A stretch of DNA of 64,000 bases from Porphyromonas gingivalis ATCC 33277 (GTDB lineage Bacteria > Bacteroidota > Bacteroidia > Bacteroidales > Porphyromonadaceae). The stretch covers positions 916,501-980,500 of the forward strand of contig NC_010729.1 in NCBI RefSeq assembly GCF_000010505.1, in the 5' to 3' direction. Of this stretch, positions 1 through 10,378 are shown in pieces (the stretch's first letter is position 1; each line of letters begins with the position of its first letter). The notes under the pieces are model-generated. The model ran no database searches. It saw only the letters and a program-made list of their open reading frames with translations, and was not told the DNA's origin. A program made the translations under genes and the position numbers.

Positions 1-11
1 CATAGTATCCT

Positions 12-46
12 ATCCATATCGGTCATACTTTCTTCACGATATGGAT
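12..46. other. Stem-loop downstream of sov
   Basis: A perfect 10-bp inverted repeat (12-21 pairing with 37-46, core ATCCATATCG) encloses a 15-nt loop. It lies about 100 bases beyond the sov stop codon. There is no U-run in the sov direction, so a classical terminator is not supported. The flanking bases carry GGATACTATG-like words (revcomp at 1-10; ATACTATGG at 65-73) that resemble the tandem array at 44.9 kb. Confidence 0.4.
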
Positions 47-147
47 TTCACTAATGAATATCCGAATACTATGGATACAACTATCTCAGAGATGGGAGGT
101 GGCCTTCGCTGAAATGCGATACGAGGAGTGTGGGTAATGCCGTTAGG

Positions 148-3100
148 CTACTGCGTCAGATTGAAACGGAAGCTGACACCGAAATTGCTGTTCGTGATAG
201 GGAAGGAGGCTGAGCTGACAAGCGGATGGTTCATATCCCAATCGTAATAAGCTCGCAGGGTAAGCATACGGCTGATGTCGTAGTCCGCACTGACGTTGAT
301 TTTGTGGCTGATATTGCCATTCGTGGCTTGTGTGTAAGCATCTTGGATCTTGCGAATCAGCGTCAGTGTGCGGCTGTAAGCATAGTCCACTCGGAGAGTC
401 AGTGCCCCACCGGTACGCGGAGCCATGGTCTCGTTGTTCTTTTGCCCTCCTTTTGCCTTCCTCGTGGGTCTTGTCCGTTGCAGGCCGATGAGTTTGGCAA
501 AATTCTCTGCCTTATAGCTCATCCCTACGGTTATCTGATCTTCATTCGACTCCACGAGCTGATAAGCCGATAGATTCAGATTCAGACGGCGAGTCTTTCT
601 GTAATCCGTATTGATTCCCAATCCACTCATAAACGTAACTTCCACACCGAGCAGGGGAGCAAAACTGTCTTCAAGACGAACAAACGGAATGTCGAATGGC
701 ATGGATGCAACGGGAGTCAGCGTACTGGGGTCCGACGGGTCTTGGATAAAGCCCAGGTTGCTACCATCGGTCAAGCCCACCCAACCGAGGTAAGAGCTAT
801 AGCTATCTACGTTGTATATACCGCGGTAAGCATGGTTGATACGCACATTCCGGAAGTATTTCTTGAGCAGTTCGGTTTTGCTCAAGCCCGTGTAGCTGAC
901 ATTCCAGTTGGGGAGAATGGAGGACAATGAGGGGAATGCCGACAGGCCGATTTTTCCCACCGACCTCTGAGTATAAGCACTGAGGAAAGCCGGAATAAGC
1001 ACGTCGGCTGAGTTGAGAGAAACGGCACTGGTTTCCAGAGAAACCGGCTGGCCGGCCAGACTGCTTCCTTCCATGAATCCGGAAGAGGGATAAGTGGCTC
1101 CATGATATTGAGCCATAATACGCCCTGCGATTATCTCCCGATTGTGGAGGAACTGATTGAAGGCTTGCGAGGCATAGCCCGTCGCTCCGGACGAACTGCT
1201 GAACATGCCTTTCAGTCCGATGGTCGTCATCACGAAATTTCCTCCATAAGTACGTGGCATGCCGGCATAGACGTATTGGGTCTGCGTTTGTCGGGTATCG
1301 GTTCTGTTGGCTGTGAGGTTGATGCGCAGTTCGTGAATCGGTTCGAGCGTCATCTTGATCTCGAACGAATTGCTCTCCGAGTAGACAGAAGGTGATACGT
1401 TTTGCTGCCCACCGATAAGCCAACCTTTCTGCGCGGCTTTTTCCACGAAATCTTCTCCGGTAAGACCGAAAGCAAAGTCCCATCCCGGTGCCAAAACGCC
1501 ATCCACGGAGCCTTGTCCGCCGGCAGCTTTGATGTTGGGCAAGAATCCGGGCAGATGCAAGCCGGAAGATTGCCGGTAGTTAAGGATGATGCTCTTGAGC
1601 ATCATCAAGGCGTATACCATCCTTTCGCCTATCGCACCGAATGCAGGAGTGGAACCGTTCTGCCTCGGGGGAGTTACCGTTACATTGATCTCTATGCTGT
1701 CATTATTCAAAATGACGATTGTATTCTTGTCCTTGATTTTTGTCTTCAGCGGATACATCTTGCCATCCGGGCCGAGAGCGGACACTCTCACTTTCTTGGA
1801 TGCAAAAGTGTGCGTCAGCGTTACCGTGGAATCGGGGAGCAACCGGATTTTCTTGGTCAATGGCTGGGCTGCTTTTTTTACAGGATCCTTTTTCTCCGGA
1901 TTCGTGATGTGCTGCTCTATTCTCTTGAGGAAAGCAGATTTGCGATACAGCGATGTCAGATTGAGTTGCAGGGGAAGTTCCAGTGTCATCTGATTGCGAA
2001 TCGTATTCCCAATGATTTGTTCGGTAGTCGTTTTCGCTCCACGATCCCAATTATACACGGCATTATAAGTCAATGAACCATTCACCCAATTCAGTGCGGA
2101 TATTTGGGCAGTCGGCAACGTATACGACACATTGAACGTTTGGTCGTATGCAATAGGAGTTCCCAATTCGGCAATACTGCGGCGGACGGAGTCGCGCCAT
2201 ATCTTATACTCATCGGGAGCGAGTTTTTTGTTCACTTGTACATGCGGCTCTTCAATACGGGCATTGGTGCCACTACGGAAGTTGATCCTCAGACTATTGA
2301 TCGGATTCCAATTGACAGCCAGAGCGCGATCCCAAACGAAATTCTGCATGAACGTCACGGGTAGCTTCTCGGCCTGATCTACTCCATAAGCAAAGTTGCG
2401 TACCTGTTCCTCCGAATAAGAACGCTGCATATTGGTCTGGAAGGTGATCTTCGATGGGAGCGGATTGATAGCTAAACCTTTCAGATAGGCTCCGGCCTTT
2501 TTGATTTTGGCAAACGGCTTGATCGGTTTGAGCAGAGGCGAATAATCATATACCATACCGGCACTCCACTTCAAATCCGTATTGTATTCCATGTCGGGAT
2601 TGTGTCGTTCGCTTTTGTTGTAAGAATAATTGAATGAGAAGTTGGAAGGATCGTAAGGCATCGGGTGTTTGCTCTTGACATTGACTCTGATATTGTTCAA
2701 AGCCAAACTGTGCGTCGTCATACGATTCTCGCTCAGTCTGCTGAGAGAGTCGCGAGAACTTTTGTCGGGCAGAGCATCCAGAGCATCTTTCAGGAGAATG
2801 TCCTGATCAAAGGGATTGTATTGGGGAGATACTTTCTCATCCGATACCGAGTAATAGAAAGGTATGCTGATCTGAGCTTTTTCGGGGAAGAACTTGCCAA
2901 GCTCCAAATTGGTGGAGAAGTTGAGTGTACGCGTATCTTCTATGGCTCGCTGTGTGAGAGACTCGTCCAAAGCACCGAATCCTGCGGTTATCATCTGTCC
3001 GCGCATATTCACCGATCCCAAATCGCTAAGCTGCATATTGATGGTGGTATTGGCAGCCCATCCGCCTTTCTCATCGTAGTCCGTGAGCCTGAGCTCATTG

Positions 3101-6100
3101 ACCCATATCTCGGCACTTCTGATGTCAGTACTGTTATTACGAATACCTATCATGATAGTCTTGACTTCACTCAGGGTCGGATTTCCCATAACGCTGACAG
3201 TATTACCTGTGTTTTCGGGGTCGGGTTCGGAGAAAAGGCGATAGAAGTCGGCAGCAGGATTGCCTGCTGCTTTCTCCCTGTTGCGTTTCGTCTTAATATC
3301 AGTAAGGGCAGACAGTTTGAAGTCGAACATATTTTCTTTCGGCCAAACGGTTTCTCTATCGCTCTCGCTATTGGTCGAATAAGTACCGAAAGGAGTCAGG
3401 CGCAACGGTATGGAGTATTCGTAATAATTGTTCCGGTAGTCCGTCCCCAAGCGGATGAAGACGGATAGATCTCCATTCCCTGTATGCGTGCCGTCTTCAT
3501 CCTGAAGGCGTTCGGCATGCGTAAACATCTGCAAACGCTTATAACGTCTCAGGTCGTAGCCCGTGTTCTTATATACAGCCCGTGCATCGCCCGGTGCCAG
3601 TGTCCGGACTTTCAGGCTCATGGACTGTTCGTTTTGCTGAGTACTCTGTGCTTGCTGGGGATCGAGTGAACGCAATACGCCCGGAGGAAGCACATAGTTT
3701 ACAGGCTTGCGGTCGCCGTTTTCCTCTATGTTTACGGTACTTACTTCCAGTTTTGCATTCGAAATGGGTGTAAGGTTGGCCGGATGGAGTTCACGTTCGT
3801 ACTGTCGCCAATCGCCACGCACCAATTTGAAAGTCCCGAATCGTAAAATAACCTCTTCAGAAAAGTTCGTCAGGTAGACACGCATGAATCGGATGGTCTT
3901 GAAGTCCGTAATGCCTCCTATCTTTCTCTCGAACTCCCGCACGGGGACTTTGAACTGATACCAGGTTATCGTTTCCTTTTTACCGTTGCGCAACTCTACC
4001 TCTTTGGTGCGAGAATCGACAATATAGTTTTGCCCCACAACCATTTTAGAGGGATGCAGCTCCACACGGTACTGGAAATACTTCTCTATCTCGTTGAGCG
4101 TATTGTCCTGATTGATGTCTTCCACATCCGGCACCAAACGGCTGGACACGTTGTATCCGGTAATGTTGTTAGTGGCTTCGGCCGAGTTGCCTTCCACTCC
4201 GTTATACTGCTTATAACGATCGAGAATAGACTTCCGTGCCTCATCGTAATCTGCCCCTCTATAGTGGTGGAAGTTATCCCCTCCCGGATCGTTGATCGGA
4301 CTGAAAGGATCTGTACTCCATTGGTTCAAAACATCCGGCGATACGATCGAGGCCAAGCGGGATATGTACTCTGTATATGTAGGGAAGTCTTTTTCCTCTG
4401 CCGTCGTAAGTCCGTTAAAGCCGACGTCCTGTTTCGGTCGTGCTCCGGCAGTATTATCGAAAGCGTAACCTGTACCCTGACGTTTGGGCACCTTGCCCCA
4501 TACCGTGGTCTCTATGGCAGCAGGATCATCGTTGATGGGCATACCGTTTTCGAAAAACTTCTTTTCGTCTTTCAGAACTTCTTCGGAGATTTCTCCCAAA
4601 TTGATATACATCGATCCCCCTTTGGCAGTTTCTTTGTTGTAGATGAAAGGATCGAGAAGCCAAAACTCTACGTACTCGATATTGGATGCTTCGAAGTCGC
4701 TCTGATCTATCTTGCGCATAATACCGCCCCAGTTGGATTGAGGGTTGGCCAAATGACCGTCCGACTGCATATCCACCGTATTGAGGTTGTATGGGCCACG
4801 CTCAGACGGATAATAGGACATCAGCAGCGTGTGCAGATAGCTGTTCATATTGTACGTCTGATCGCGATACGGGAAAAGCTCGGAGGTCTTCACTTCGCGG
4901 ACATAATGGTTGGAGAGCTGTTCGAGGTCATTCTTCAAGTGGGCGGGCATACCTGCGGAATTCTCTCTTGTGAATATCGGATCAATGTAGAACCACGATA
5001 GTTTGGCTCTATGCTTGCCATAGTCGATATCGTTCGTCAATGATGCTTCCGGGAAAAGCACCGGCCCTGCTCCATCTTGAAAAGGTGTACTGGAAAGCAT
5101 CCACGAATATGGATTCATCAGATCAATATAGCTCTGAGAGCTTTCGAAGTCGTCCAAGTAGCTATTGCCTTGGGCGTATTTGCTCTGATAATGTCCGGGG
5201 ATCAAGTGAGCAAATTCGGCGTTTACCGTGATTTCACTGGGTTTCGTCAGTTCGACGAAAGGCAAAAGATCGAGTGCATTCGTCAGCCATTGGGCTTGAG
5301 TACGGTAGTTCAGATTAAGTCCCCAAAGCGTATTCTTGAGCGACTCGTCTCCGATTACGGATTTGGTCGTCAGCGGCATTTCGCTCAGGTGCATGAAGGT
5401 GCCGCCGAGGGTGAAGTCTTTGGAAAAGTTGTAGTTCAGATCTATACCGAACATCGTTTTGCGCTGCATATTCATCAGCCCTCGGTTCTCGAGCGACACA
5501 TTGATGGGAGTTCCCGAAGAGAGAATCGCTTCATTGATGATCGATACGTTGCCGGAGAGGTAGTCTACCGTATAATCCACATTCTCCGTCAGCTTGACAC
5601 CGCCGGCCGTCACTACGACGGATCCGGGTGTTACGTTGATAGCTCCCAAAGAAATGTCTCCGCCCGAAGAAGCTTTGTATTCGCCTCGAAAGATAAATTT
5701 GTTCTTCTCTGCCACTTGCTGTGCAGCCACTGCCGTTGTATCGTATAGCTCTTGGAAGCAGTACTTTTTCGCCAATACAGGATCGCCAAACGCATCGGCA
5801 AGGGTCTTTCCGAACGGCTCCACGGTAGGGAGGATCACAACTCCTTTCTGAGGGAGGATCGTATAGCCATCGACAAAGTCGTACGTACCATCAGGGTAAG
5901 GCTCTTGTTTGGCATCCAGTCTGTCCATGCCCAACACGCGCAGAAGCAACTGTCCCTTAATCTTGCCTTCACTGATATATGGTTGGTAGACGCCTGCACT
6001 ATCACTCTGATAGAAAACATTCAGTTTGAACTTTTCCTTCTGCACATTATAGACGCCTCCTCCCAACTGATAAGCGTTTTTCATCATAAAGTGCCAATAC

Positions 6101-7653
6101 GGAGAAGTCGAACTCATCGCCGTCCCTTTGAGCAGCTTCACGTAGAGGTTCTCCGTGGAGTTGTCCGGCCGGTCTGTCGAAAACTCTCCGACCTGATAAA
6201 CCTGCCCGTTGTATGTGTATTCGAATGCTATTCCCAGTACCTCATCGGCAGACAGGCGCATATTCAAGCTGATATAGCCGAGAATGCTATTGACTGTGTA
6301 GTCTGCCGGGTTCAATAGGCGAGCACTCTCCACTTTTTCATAGTCTCTGCCGCCTTGCATGATTCCGCTTAGTTCTTGCGTTACCTGATCGATAAAGCGC
6401 AAATTCGGCATCGATACAAGCAGAGGATAGAGCGAATTGGCCTGATTGGCCGGCAAACCATTAGTGGCCATAGAGGGAGAAACGGAAGGCAAAGCGATCT
6501 TTTCCGGCTCTCCCAAATCGGTAAAGGCTACGATATTGCGAGTCTGAGTATTGTCGAAATTGCCTTTTTTATTGGTTACCCATACTTCCACACGATTGAT
6601 TTTGACACCTGAGCTGATAAAGGGCAGTGTCTTCATGGCACCATCGTAACGATCACGGAAGTAATGGCCGAAGAAGAAGTGCCGACTCTCATCGTATTGT
6701 CCTGCCGATAATTCGAATGGGGTAGTCTGCGCACCGCCTTTGGTATTGACTCTCTTGGTCTCTGCCTCTTGCTGACTGACCACCATGTCCACGTCCAATT
6801 TGTCGAACTGCATCTTCGTGTGTATTCCGAATAAGCTCGCTCCGCCTCGAATCAGAGTGTTGCGCGTATTCATGGATACATTGCCGGCTTCGATCAGTTT
6901 GATTATATCATCTTCCTCTCCTTCGAAAGCCAACTTCAGCTTCTTTGCATCGAAATCGAACGTGCTCTCCGTATTATAGTTCATCCCGAAATTGAGCTTC
7001 GTACCTACTGATGCCTGCACGTTGGTTTGGATCTTTTCGCTGAAGTCGAAATAGGAATGCTTACGTGCATTTTCGGGCAGAGAGGGGTTATTTGTAGCAT
7101 TGCTCTTAGCCCCCATGGCCACCTCAGCCGATCCTTGAGTACGGAGTTTGACCCCACCGGGACCGAAGAGCTTCTCGGCCGGACCGAGATCGAAAGACAT
7201 TTCCAAAGGATTGAACCGCTTCTTACCCTCCTGCTGAGCTTCAAGTCGTTCTTTTTCCATGAAGTAACGGCGGATGGAATCGCGCTGCATATAGCGTAGG
7301 TATTCTTCGGGTGTGAAGGGTATAGGACTGCCCAGAGGTTTATCCCCAAGCTTGGTCACAAGCAGATAAGTATTGGTCTTCTCGTCGTAAATAAATTCGG
7401 TGCGGATGTTATCCGGAGTCTTCAGATCGAGTGGATAGTTGCCATCCAGATAACGGTAGTCTTTAGCTTGGGTCTTCTTGACGGGGAAACGAGTCGTATC
7501 GGCCGGAGTGGGAGTTGTATAGTGATTGTTGATGGCAGTCCGGGCAGGTACGGAGCCACTCGCCGGACGCCATGTGACCAAAACAAGGCCGGCGATTATG
7601 GGCAGTAGAGCTGCAAGTAGCCGAATGGGTTTGTTTTTCTTTTCCATTATCAA
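148..7653 (-). CDS. sov: Type IX secretion outer-membrane translocon protein Sov/SprA
   Basis: This 2501-residue protein is the SprA/Sov family, the giant beta-barrel that forms the outer-membrane conduit of the type IX secretion system (T9SS). In P. gingivalis it is needed to export gingipains and other CTD-bearing proteins. The N-terminus has a basic stretch and a hydrophobic helix (LLAALLPIIAGLVLV), consistent with a signal peptide. The rest is rich in Tyr, Asn and alternating beta-strand patterns, and it ends in an outer-membrane style strand (SFRFNLTQ). The length is that expected for the family. The start may be M1 or M3 (6 bases apart). The gene follows ruvA after 33 bp on the same strand, so the two are probably co-transcribed. 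The LRR protein at 22387-23673 carries a CTD and would be a client. Many long antisense reading frames over this gene are shadows. Confidence 0.96.
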   Translation of the reverse strand: MIMEKKNKPIRLLAALLPIIAGLVLVTWRPASGSVPARTAINNHYTTPTPADTTRFPVKKTQAKDYRYLDGNYPLDLKTPDNIRTEFIYDEKTNTYLLVTKLGDKPLGSPIPFTPEEYLRYMQRDSIRRYFMEKERLEAQQEGKKRFNPLEMSFDLGPAEKLFGPGGVKLRTQGSAEVAMGAKSNATNNPSLPENARKHSYFDFSEKIQTNVQASVGTKLNFGMNYNTESTFDFDAKKLKLAFEGEEDDIIKLIEAGNVSMNTRNTLIRGGASLFGIHTKMQFDKLDVDMVVSQQEAETKRVNTKGGAQTTPFELSAGQYDESRHFFFGHYFRDRYDGAMKTLPFISSGVKINRVEVWVTNKKGNFDNTQTRNIVAFTDLGEPEKIALPSVSPSMATNGLPANQANSLYPLLVSMPNLRFIDQVTQELSGIMQGGRDYEKVESARLLNPADYTVNSILGYISLNMRLSADEVLGIAFEYTYNGQVYQVGEFSTDRPDNSTENLYVKLLKGTAMSSTSPYWHFMMKNAYQLGGGVYNVQKEKFKLNVFYQSDSAGVYQPYISEGKIKGQLLLRVLGMDRLDAKQEPYPDGTYDFVDGYTILPQKGVVILPTVEPFGKTLADAFGDPVLAKKYCFQELYDTTAVAAQQVAEKNKFIFRGEYKASSGGDISLGAINVTPGSVVVTAGGVKLTENVDYTVDYLSGNVSIINEAILSSGTPINVSLENRGLMNMQRKTMFGIDLNYNFSKDFTLGGTFMHLSEMPLTTKSVIGDESLKNTLWGLNLNYRTQAQWLTNALDLLPFVELTKPSEITVNAEFAHLIPGHYQSKYAQGNSYLDDFESSQSYIDLMNPYSWMLSSTPFQDGAGPVLFPEASLTNDIDYGKHRAKLSWFYIDPIFTRENSAGMPAHLKNDLEQLSNHYVREVKTSELFPYRDQTYNMNSYLHTLLMSYYPSERGPYNLNTVDMQSDGHLANPQSNWGGIMRKIDQSDFEASNIEYVEFWLLDPFIYNKETAKGGSMYINLGEISEEVLKDEKKFFENGMPINDDPAAIETTVWGKVPKRQGTGYAFDNTAGARPKQDVGFNGLTTAEEKDFPTYTEYISRLASIVSPDVLNQWSTDPFSPINDPGGDNFHHYRGADYDEARKSILDRYKQYNGVEGNSAEATNNITGYNVSSRLVPDVEDINQDNTLNEIEKYFQYRVELHPSKMVVGQNYIVDSRTKEVELRNGKKETITWYQFKVPVREFERKIGGITDFKTIRFMRVYLTNFSEEVILRFGTFKLVRGDWRQYERELHPANLTPISNAKLEVSTVNIEENGDRKPVNYVLPPGVLRSLDPQQAQSTQQNEQSMSLKVRTLAPGDARAVYKNTGYDLRRYKRLQMFTHAERLQDEDGTHTGNGDLSVFIRLGTDYRNNYYEYSIPLRLTPFGTYSTNSESDRETVWPKENMFDFKLSALTDIKTKRNREKAAGNPAADFYRLFSEPDPENTGNTVSVMGNPTLSEVKTIMIGIRNNSTDIRSAEIWVNELRLTDYDEKGGWAANTTINMQLSDLGSVNMRGQMITAGFGALDESLTQRAIEDTRTLNFSTNLELGKFFPEKAQISIPFYYSVSDEKVSPQYNPFDQDILLKDALDALPDKSSRDSLSRLSENRMTTHSLALNNIRVNVKSKHPMPYDPSNFSFNYSYNKSERHNPDMEYNTDLKWSAGMVYDYSPLLKPIKPFAKIKKAGAYLKGLAINPLPSKITFQTNMQRSYSEEQVRNFAYGVDQAEKLPVTFMQNFVWDRALAVNWNPINSLRINFRSGTNARIEEPHVQVNKKLAPDEYKIWRDSVRRSIAELGTPIAYDQTFNVSYTLPTAQISALNWVNGSLTYNAVYNWDRGAKTTTEQIIGNTIRNQMTLELPLQLNLTSLYRKSAFLKRIEQHITNPEKKDPVKKAAQPLTKKIRLLPDSTVTLTHTFASKKVRVSALGPDGKMYPLKTKIKDKNTIVILNNDSIEINVTVTPPRQNGSTPAFGAIGERMVYALMMLKSIILNYRQSSGLHLPGFLPNIKAAGGQGSVDGVLAPGWDFAFGLTGEDFVEKAAQKGWLIGGQQNVSPSVYSESNSFEIKMTLEPIHELRINLTANRTDTRQTQTQYVYAGMPRTYGGNFVMTTIGLKGMFSSSSGATGYASQAFNQFLHNREIIAGRIMAQYHGATYPSSGFMEGSSLAGQPVSLETSAVSLNSADVLIPAFLSAYTQRSVGKIGLSAFPSLSSILPNWNVSYTGLSKTELLKKYFRNVRINHAYRGIYNVDSYSSYLGWVGLTDGSNLGFIQDPSDPSTLTPVASMPFDIPFVRLEDSFAPLLGVEVTFMSGLGINTDYRKTRRLNLNLSAYQLVESNEDQITVGMSYKAENFAKLIGLQRTRPTRKAKGGQKNNETMAPRTGGALTLRVDYAYSRTLTLIRKIQDAYTQATNGNISHKINVSADYDISRMLTLRAYYDWDMNHPLVSSASFPITNSNFGVSFRFNLTQ

Positions 7654-7686
7654 GACACCCGTGATCCTTCTTTGTTTGAGAAAAGG

Positions 7687-8295
7687 TTATAACATTCGTA
7701 ATGCTCGCTTGATAATATCTTCGACAGCTAAGGACGAATCCTCGGAGAGAATGGACTTGACTGCTTTGCGTATAGCCGGATCGGCAAAGCCAAGCATCTT
7801 TAGAGCACTGATGGCTTCTTCTCCCGAAGCTATGGTATTCAGAGCAGCATCTCCTACAGCCGTCCGTGCAGACAAGATCTCGTCTGAGGAGGTTTCCAGT
7901 TGTATCTTACCTTTCAGATCCACGATGATACGCTGAGCGGTCTTCAGGCCGATGCCCTTCACTGCTTTCAGCGCATCGGCCTGCCCTGTGGTAATGAGTG
8001 CGGCCAGCTCTTGAGGAGCATAGGAGGATAGGATGAGCCGTGCCGTCGTAGGCCCGACACCGCTGACAGATGTGAGTTGGCCGAAGAGCGTACGCTCTTC
8101 TTTCGTGGAAAAGCCATACAATAAATGGGCATCTTCTCGGATCAGTTGTGTAATCCAAATAAGTCCCTCTTTCTTCCCCTGATAGGCAGAATAAGTGGTG
8201 AGCGAGACATTCACATCATAACCCACTCCCGCACACTCGATCACGAGGTTTGTCGGCGTCAAACCGACTATTGCACCCTTGAGATACTCTATCAT
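7687..8295 (-). CDS. ruvA: Holliday junction DNA helicase subunit RuvA
   Basis: The 202-residue product matches RuvA, the tetrameric protein that binds Holliday junctions and loads the RuvB motor for branch migration. It shows the N-terminal OB-fold start ([11 protein letters not shown]), the central helix-hairpin-helix motifs ([13 protein letters not shown] near residue 78 and [15 protein letters not shown] near 115), and the small C-terminal domain that contacts RuvB (ALKMLGF... near 165). Length is normal for the family. It is the upstream gene of a probable two-gene operon with sov. The pairing of DNA repair with secretion looks like genomic accident rather than shared function. Confidence 0.96.
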
Positions 8296-8442
8296 TGCAT
8301 GCTACACAAACTTAAGGGCTTTATGTATGCCTTCTTGGATCACTCGGCGAAACATCCCACAAAGCCTTCGGTCAAATTACTTTTACATGACTTTTCTCCA
8401 AAAGCCACCATAGTGTTGTTTATTACTATAGGAAACTAACGC

Positions 8443-8450
8443 AAAAGTAG
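8443..8450 (-). promoter_or_regulatory. Bacteroidetes -7 box for ruvA-sov
   Basis: On the minus strand this reads TACTTTTG, matching the Bacteroidetes TAnnTTTG box. It lies about 150 bases before the ruvA start, with no other gene between. I see no well-spaced TTTG (-33) element, so support is moderate. Confidence 0.4.
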
Positions 8451-8479
8451 GGAAAATGTTGTATCAAGTCCGTTTGTAA

Positions 8480-8495
8480 CAGGGCAATCGCATTT
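8480..8495. mobile_element. Orphan MITE end (CAGGGCAATCGCATTT)
   Basis: These 16 bases are identical to the outer end of the split MITE at 36054-36101 and 56450-56497, after which similarity stops. No partner end is visible before the IS5-family element that starts at 8590, so this looks like a degraded element or a truncation left by that insertion. The surrounding intergenic stretch (8296-8589) holds no recognisable gene. Confidence 0.45.
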
Positions 8496-8589
8496 CAGTC
8501 ACTAACGTACATCTAAAGCTCATGATTGCTACATTCAATTATCAAAACAAGTGCGAATTCATATGTCAGAGATTCAAGATTCAAATTAT

Positions 8590-9929
8590 GAGACCTTTGA
8601 AAAATAAGGAGATGGAGGGAAGAGGAGTTCTTGGCATAAAAGGAGCGAGTGAAAGGGGTGGCAGTAAGGAGTGAAAGTAGTTGTAAATCCCCCCCCTTGC
8701 GGAGCTACTTGCACGAGCTCCTCAAGGGTGGTTATGCCTTATCCTACGGATGAGGACATAATTATCCCCGGGGTTCTGTATAAATTAAAGGCGATGCTTT
8801 CAAGAATGTTTTGAGTATGGGTCTTGGCAAGTCCCCGGTATCGACATCGTCCGCCATGAAACCACCGGCGAATACTGCCAAAGGTGCGTTCGATGGTGCT
8901 CCGTATCGGACCGATTGCTTTGTTTCGTTGCTTCTCTTCCTCGGTCAATGCCCTGTTGCGTTGTGCCTTGTGCATAATGCCGTCTTGAAGGTGATGGGTT
9001 TGCAGGTAGGAACGATTTTCCCCGCAAGCATATCCTTTGTCCGCCAAGACGGCTGTGCCTTGAGGTATGTTTGCACCCTGCAATAGCGGAATAAACTCCT
9101 TCGTGTCACTGCGGTTCGCTGCAGTCGTTATCACCTTTTGAACAATGCCTTGAACATTGGCCGGACAATGCTTTTTGTATCCGTAGTGATAACGCTTTTG
9201 TTTGTACACCCAACGGGCTTCTTCATCCGTCCCTTTACGCCGGCGGACAACCTGTTTTTGATAATCCTCCTCTGCCTCTTTTTCCGCCTCGCTCCGATTG
9301 TCTTCTCTGTCGTCTGCGACTTCAATCGTAATGCTTCCGTTGGGTTTATGCGGCGTCTCCACAAGGCTTGCATCCACAAGCACCCCTTCCCTGACCGAAA
9401 TGTGATGGCGGGAAAGTTGTTTGTTAAACTGCGCCAATAGTTTGTCCATGAGACCCAACTCTGTCAGTGCCGAACGAAATCGACTGATGGTGCTGTGGTC
9501 GGGAGATACCTCTTCCATCTTCAGTCCCAAGAATCGGGAAAAGGTGATTGAATCATTGATGCGCTCCTCCAGAGCACAATCACTGAGGTTGTACCATGTC
9601 TCCAAAAGCAACATCTTGAATAAGAGAATCACGTCATAAGCCGGGGCGCCGATGGCATTTTGTCGCTTCGTGTATTTCTTGTTGATCAGCGTCCTGATCG
9701 GACGCCAATCGATAAGCGTGTCAACCTGATTGAGGAAGTCGTTTTGTGCTTTGCGATAACGCTTTGAAAGGAGTGCGTCTGCAAATGTTACATGCTCATC
9801 GGTATTCTTGGATTGGTATGCCATGGGAGGAATATTATGCTGTTTTTAATGCTCAAATATACGAAATAACTCCCTATTATACAATGAATTAACAAACAAA
9901 ATATACACCAATTGCCGTGCAAAGGTCTC
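8590..9929 (-). mobile_element. IS5-family insertion sequence, copy 1
   Basis: This is a complete element of about 1.34 kb. The ends are inverted (GAGACCTTTG at 8590-8599; CAAAGGTCTC at 9920-9929) and there is one transposase gene. It resembles the IS1126/ISPg8 group of P. gingivalis from memory. A second copy, almost identical, lies at 17086-18424 in the same orientation. No convincing target-site duplication flanks this copy. Its right end abuts a truncated DUF4099-type gene and provides that gene's stop codon. Confidence 0.9.
8739..9824 (-). CDS. IS5-family transposase (copy 1)
   Basis: The 361-residue DDE transposase has an N-terminal DUF772-like region (LLFKMLLLETWYNLSD, SPDHSTISRFR) and a C-terminal DDE_Tnp_1 region. 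The acidic triad is suggested by VDASLVE (first D), LADKGYACGENR (second D) and STIERTFGSIRRW (E). It is intact and full length. It differs from the copy at 17234-18319 at only a few residues (for example DDREDN versus DDRQDN and HCPANV versus HCLTNV), so both copies look recently active. Confidence 0.93.
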   Translation of the reverse strand: MAYQSKNTDEHVTFADALLSKRYRKAQNDFLNQVDTLIDWRPIRTLINKKYTKRQNAIGAPAYDVILLFKMLLLETWYNLSDCALEERINDSITFSRFLGLKMEEVSPDHSTISRFRSALTELGLMDKLLAQFNKQLSRHHISVREGVLVDASLVETPHKPNGSITIEVADDREDNRSEAEKEAEEDYQKQVVRRRKGTDEEARWVYKQKRYHYGYKKHCPANVQGIVQKVITTAANRSDTKEFIPLLQGANIPQGTAVLADKGYACGENRSYLQTHHLQDGIMHKAQRNRALTEEEKQRNKAIGPIRSTIERTFGSIRRWFHGGRCRYRGLAKTHTQNILESIAFNLYRTPGIIMSSSVG

Positions 9930-10092
9930 ATTTCATGAAAGCCGTTTGATTGGCTTCCGTCGGTTCGACGGTCTTGACCCGGCCGGCTTCATCCATGGAG
10001 GAGACGACGGACAGGTGTCCCGCTTCGGTGGGGGATTGAACCCTGCTACGATCCTCCAGAACGAGTACGTAGCTGTCTGCATTATTTTCCAT
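9928..10092 (-). pseudogene. Truncated DUF4099/DUF3945-type conjugative-transposon protein
   Basis: The minus strand from 10092 reads MENNADSYVLVLEDRS... followed by a hydrophilic stretch ending in a PTEANQTAFMK segment. This is the style of the N-terminus of the large DUF4099/DUF3945 proteins of Bacteroidetes conjugative transposons. After 54 codons the IS5-family end supplies a TGA (9928-9930). The rest of the gene is absent on the far side of the IS, so the IS arrival was accompanied by deletion or recombination. A TATCTTTG box lies 30 bases upstream of the start. Confidence 0.6.
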
Positions 10093-10121
10093 ATACTACT
10101 GCGATTATAAGGTTATCGCAG

Positions 10122-10129
10122 CAAAGATA
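10122..10129 (-). promoter_or_regulatory. -7 box of the truncated DUF4099-type gene
   Basis: The minus strand reads TATCTTTG, a perfect TAnnTTTG match, about 30 bases before the truncated gene's start codon. The spacing suits a native promoter that may still fire into the IS element. Confidence 0.4.
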
Positions 10130-10378
10130 CGTGAGGCAAACAGGAATGATGCCGATGGGTTTCTTAGCGTTTCTTAGAATGGATTAGAATGGAAAAGCCG
10201 TGTATCTGTTCCAATTTCTGGCTTGCCGGATGCAGATTTATGTTGACTGCAGAAAGAAGACTGTAGTAATGAATGAATATCTTAAAAATGGACCGCGCTA
10301 TGGGGAAGGAAACCAGCTACGGCAAAAAGACAAAGCAATACCATGCCAATGGCTGTAATGCTATATCGGACGAGTGGA
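10130..10378. other. Intergenic stretch without recognised gene
   Basis: About 250 bases separate the relic gene from the stop codon of the TonB-dependent receptor. I see no open frame with a plausible start and no tRNA or strong terminator. Confidence 0.4.

Noticed and set aside
4030-5001. 323-codon plus-strand frame inside sov
   Set aside because: It lies wholly antisense to a well-identified gene and looks like an artefact of base composition.
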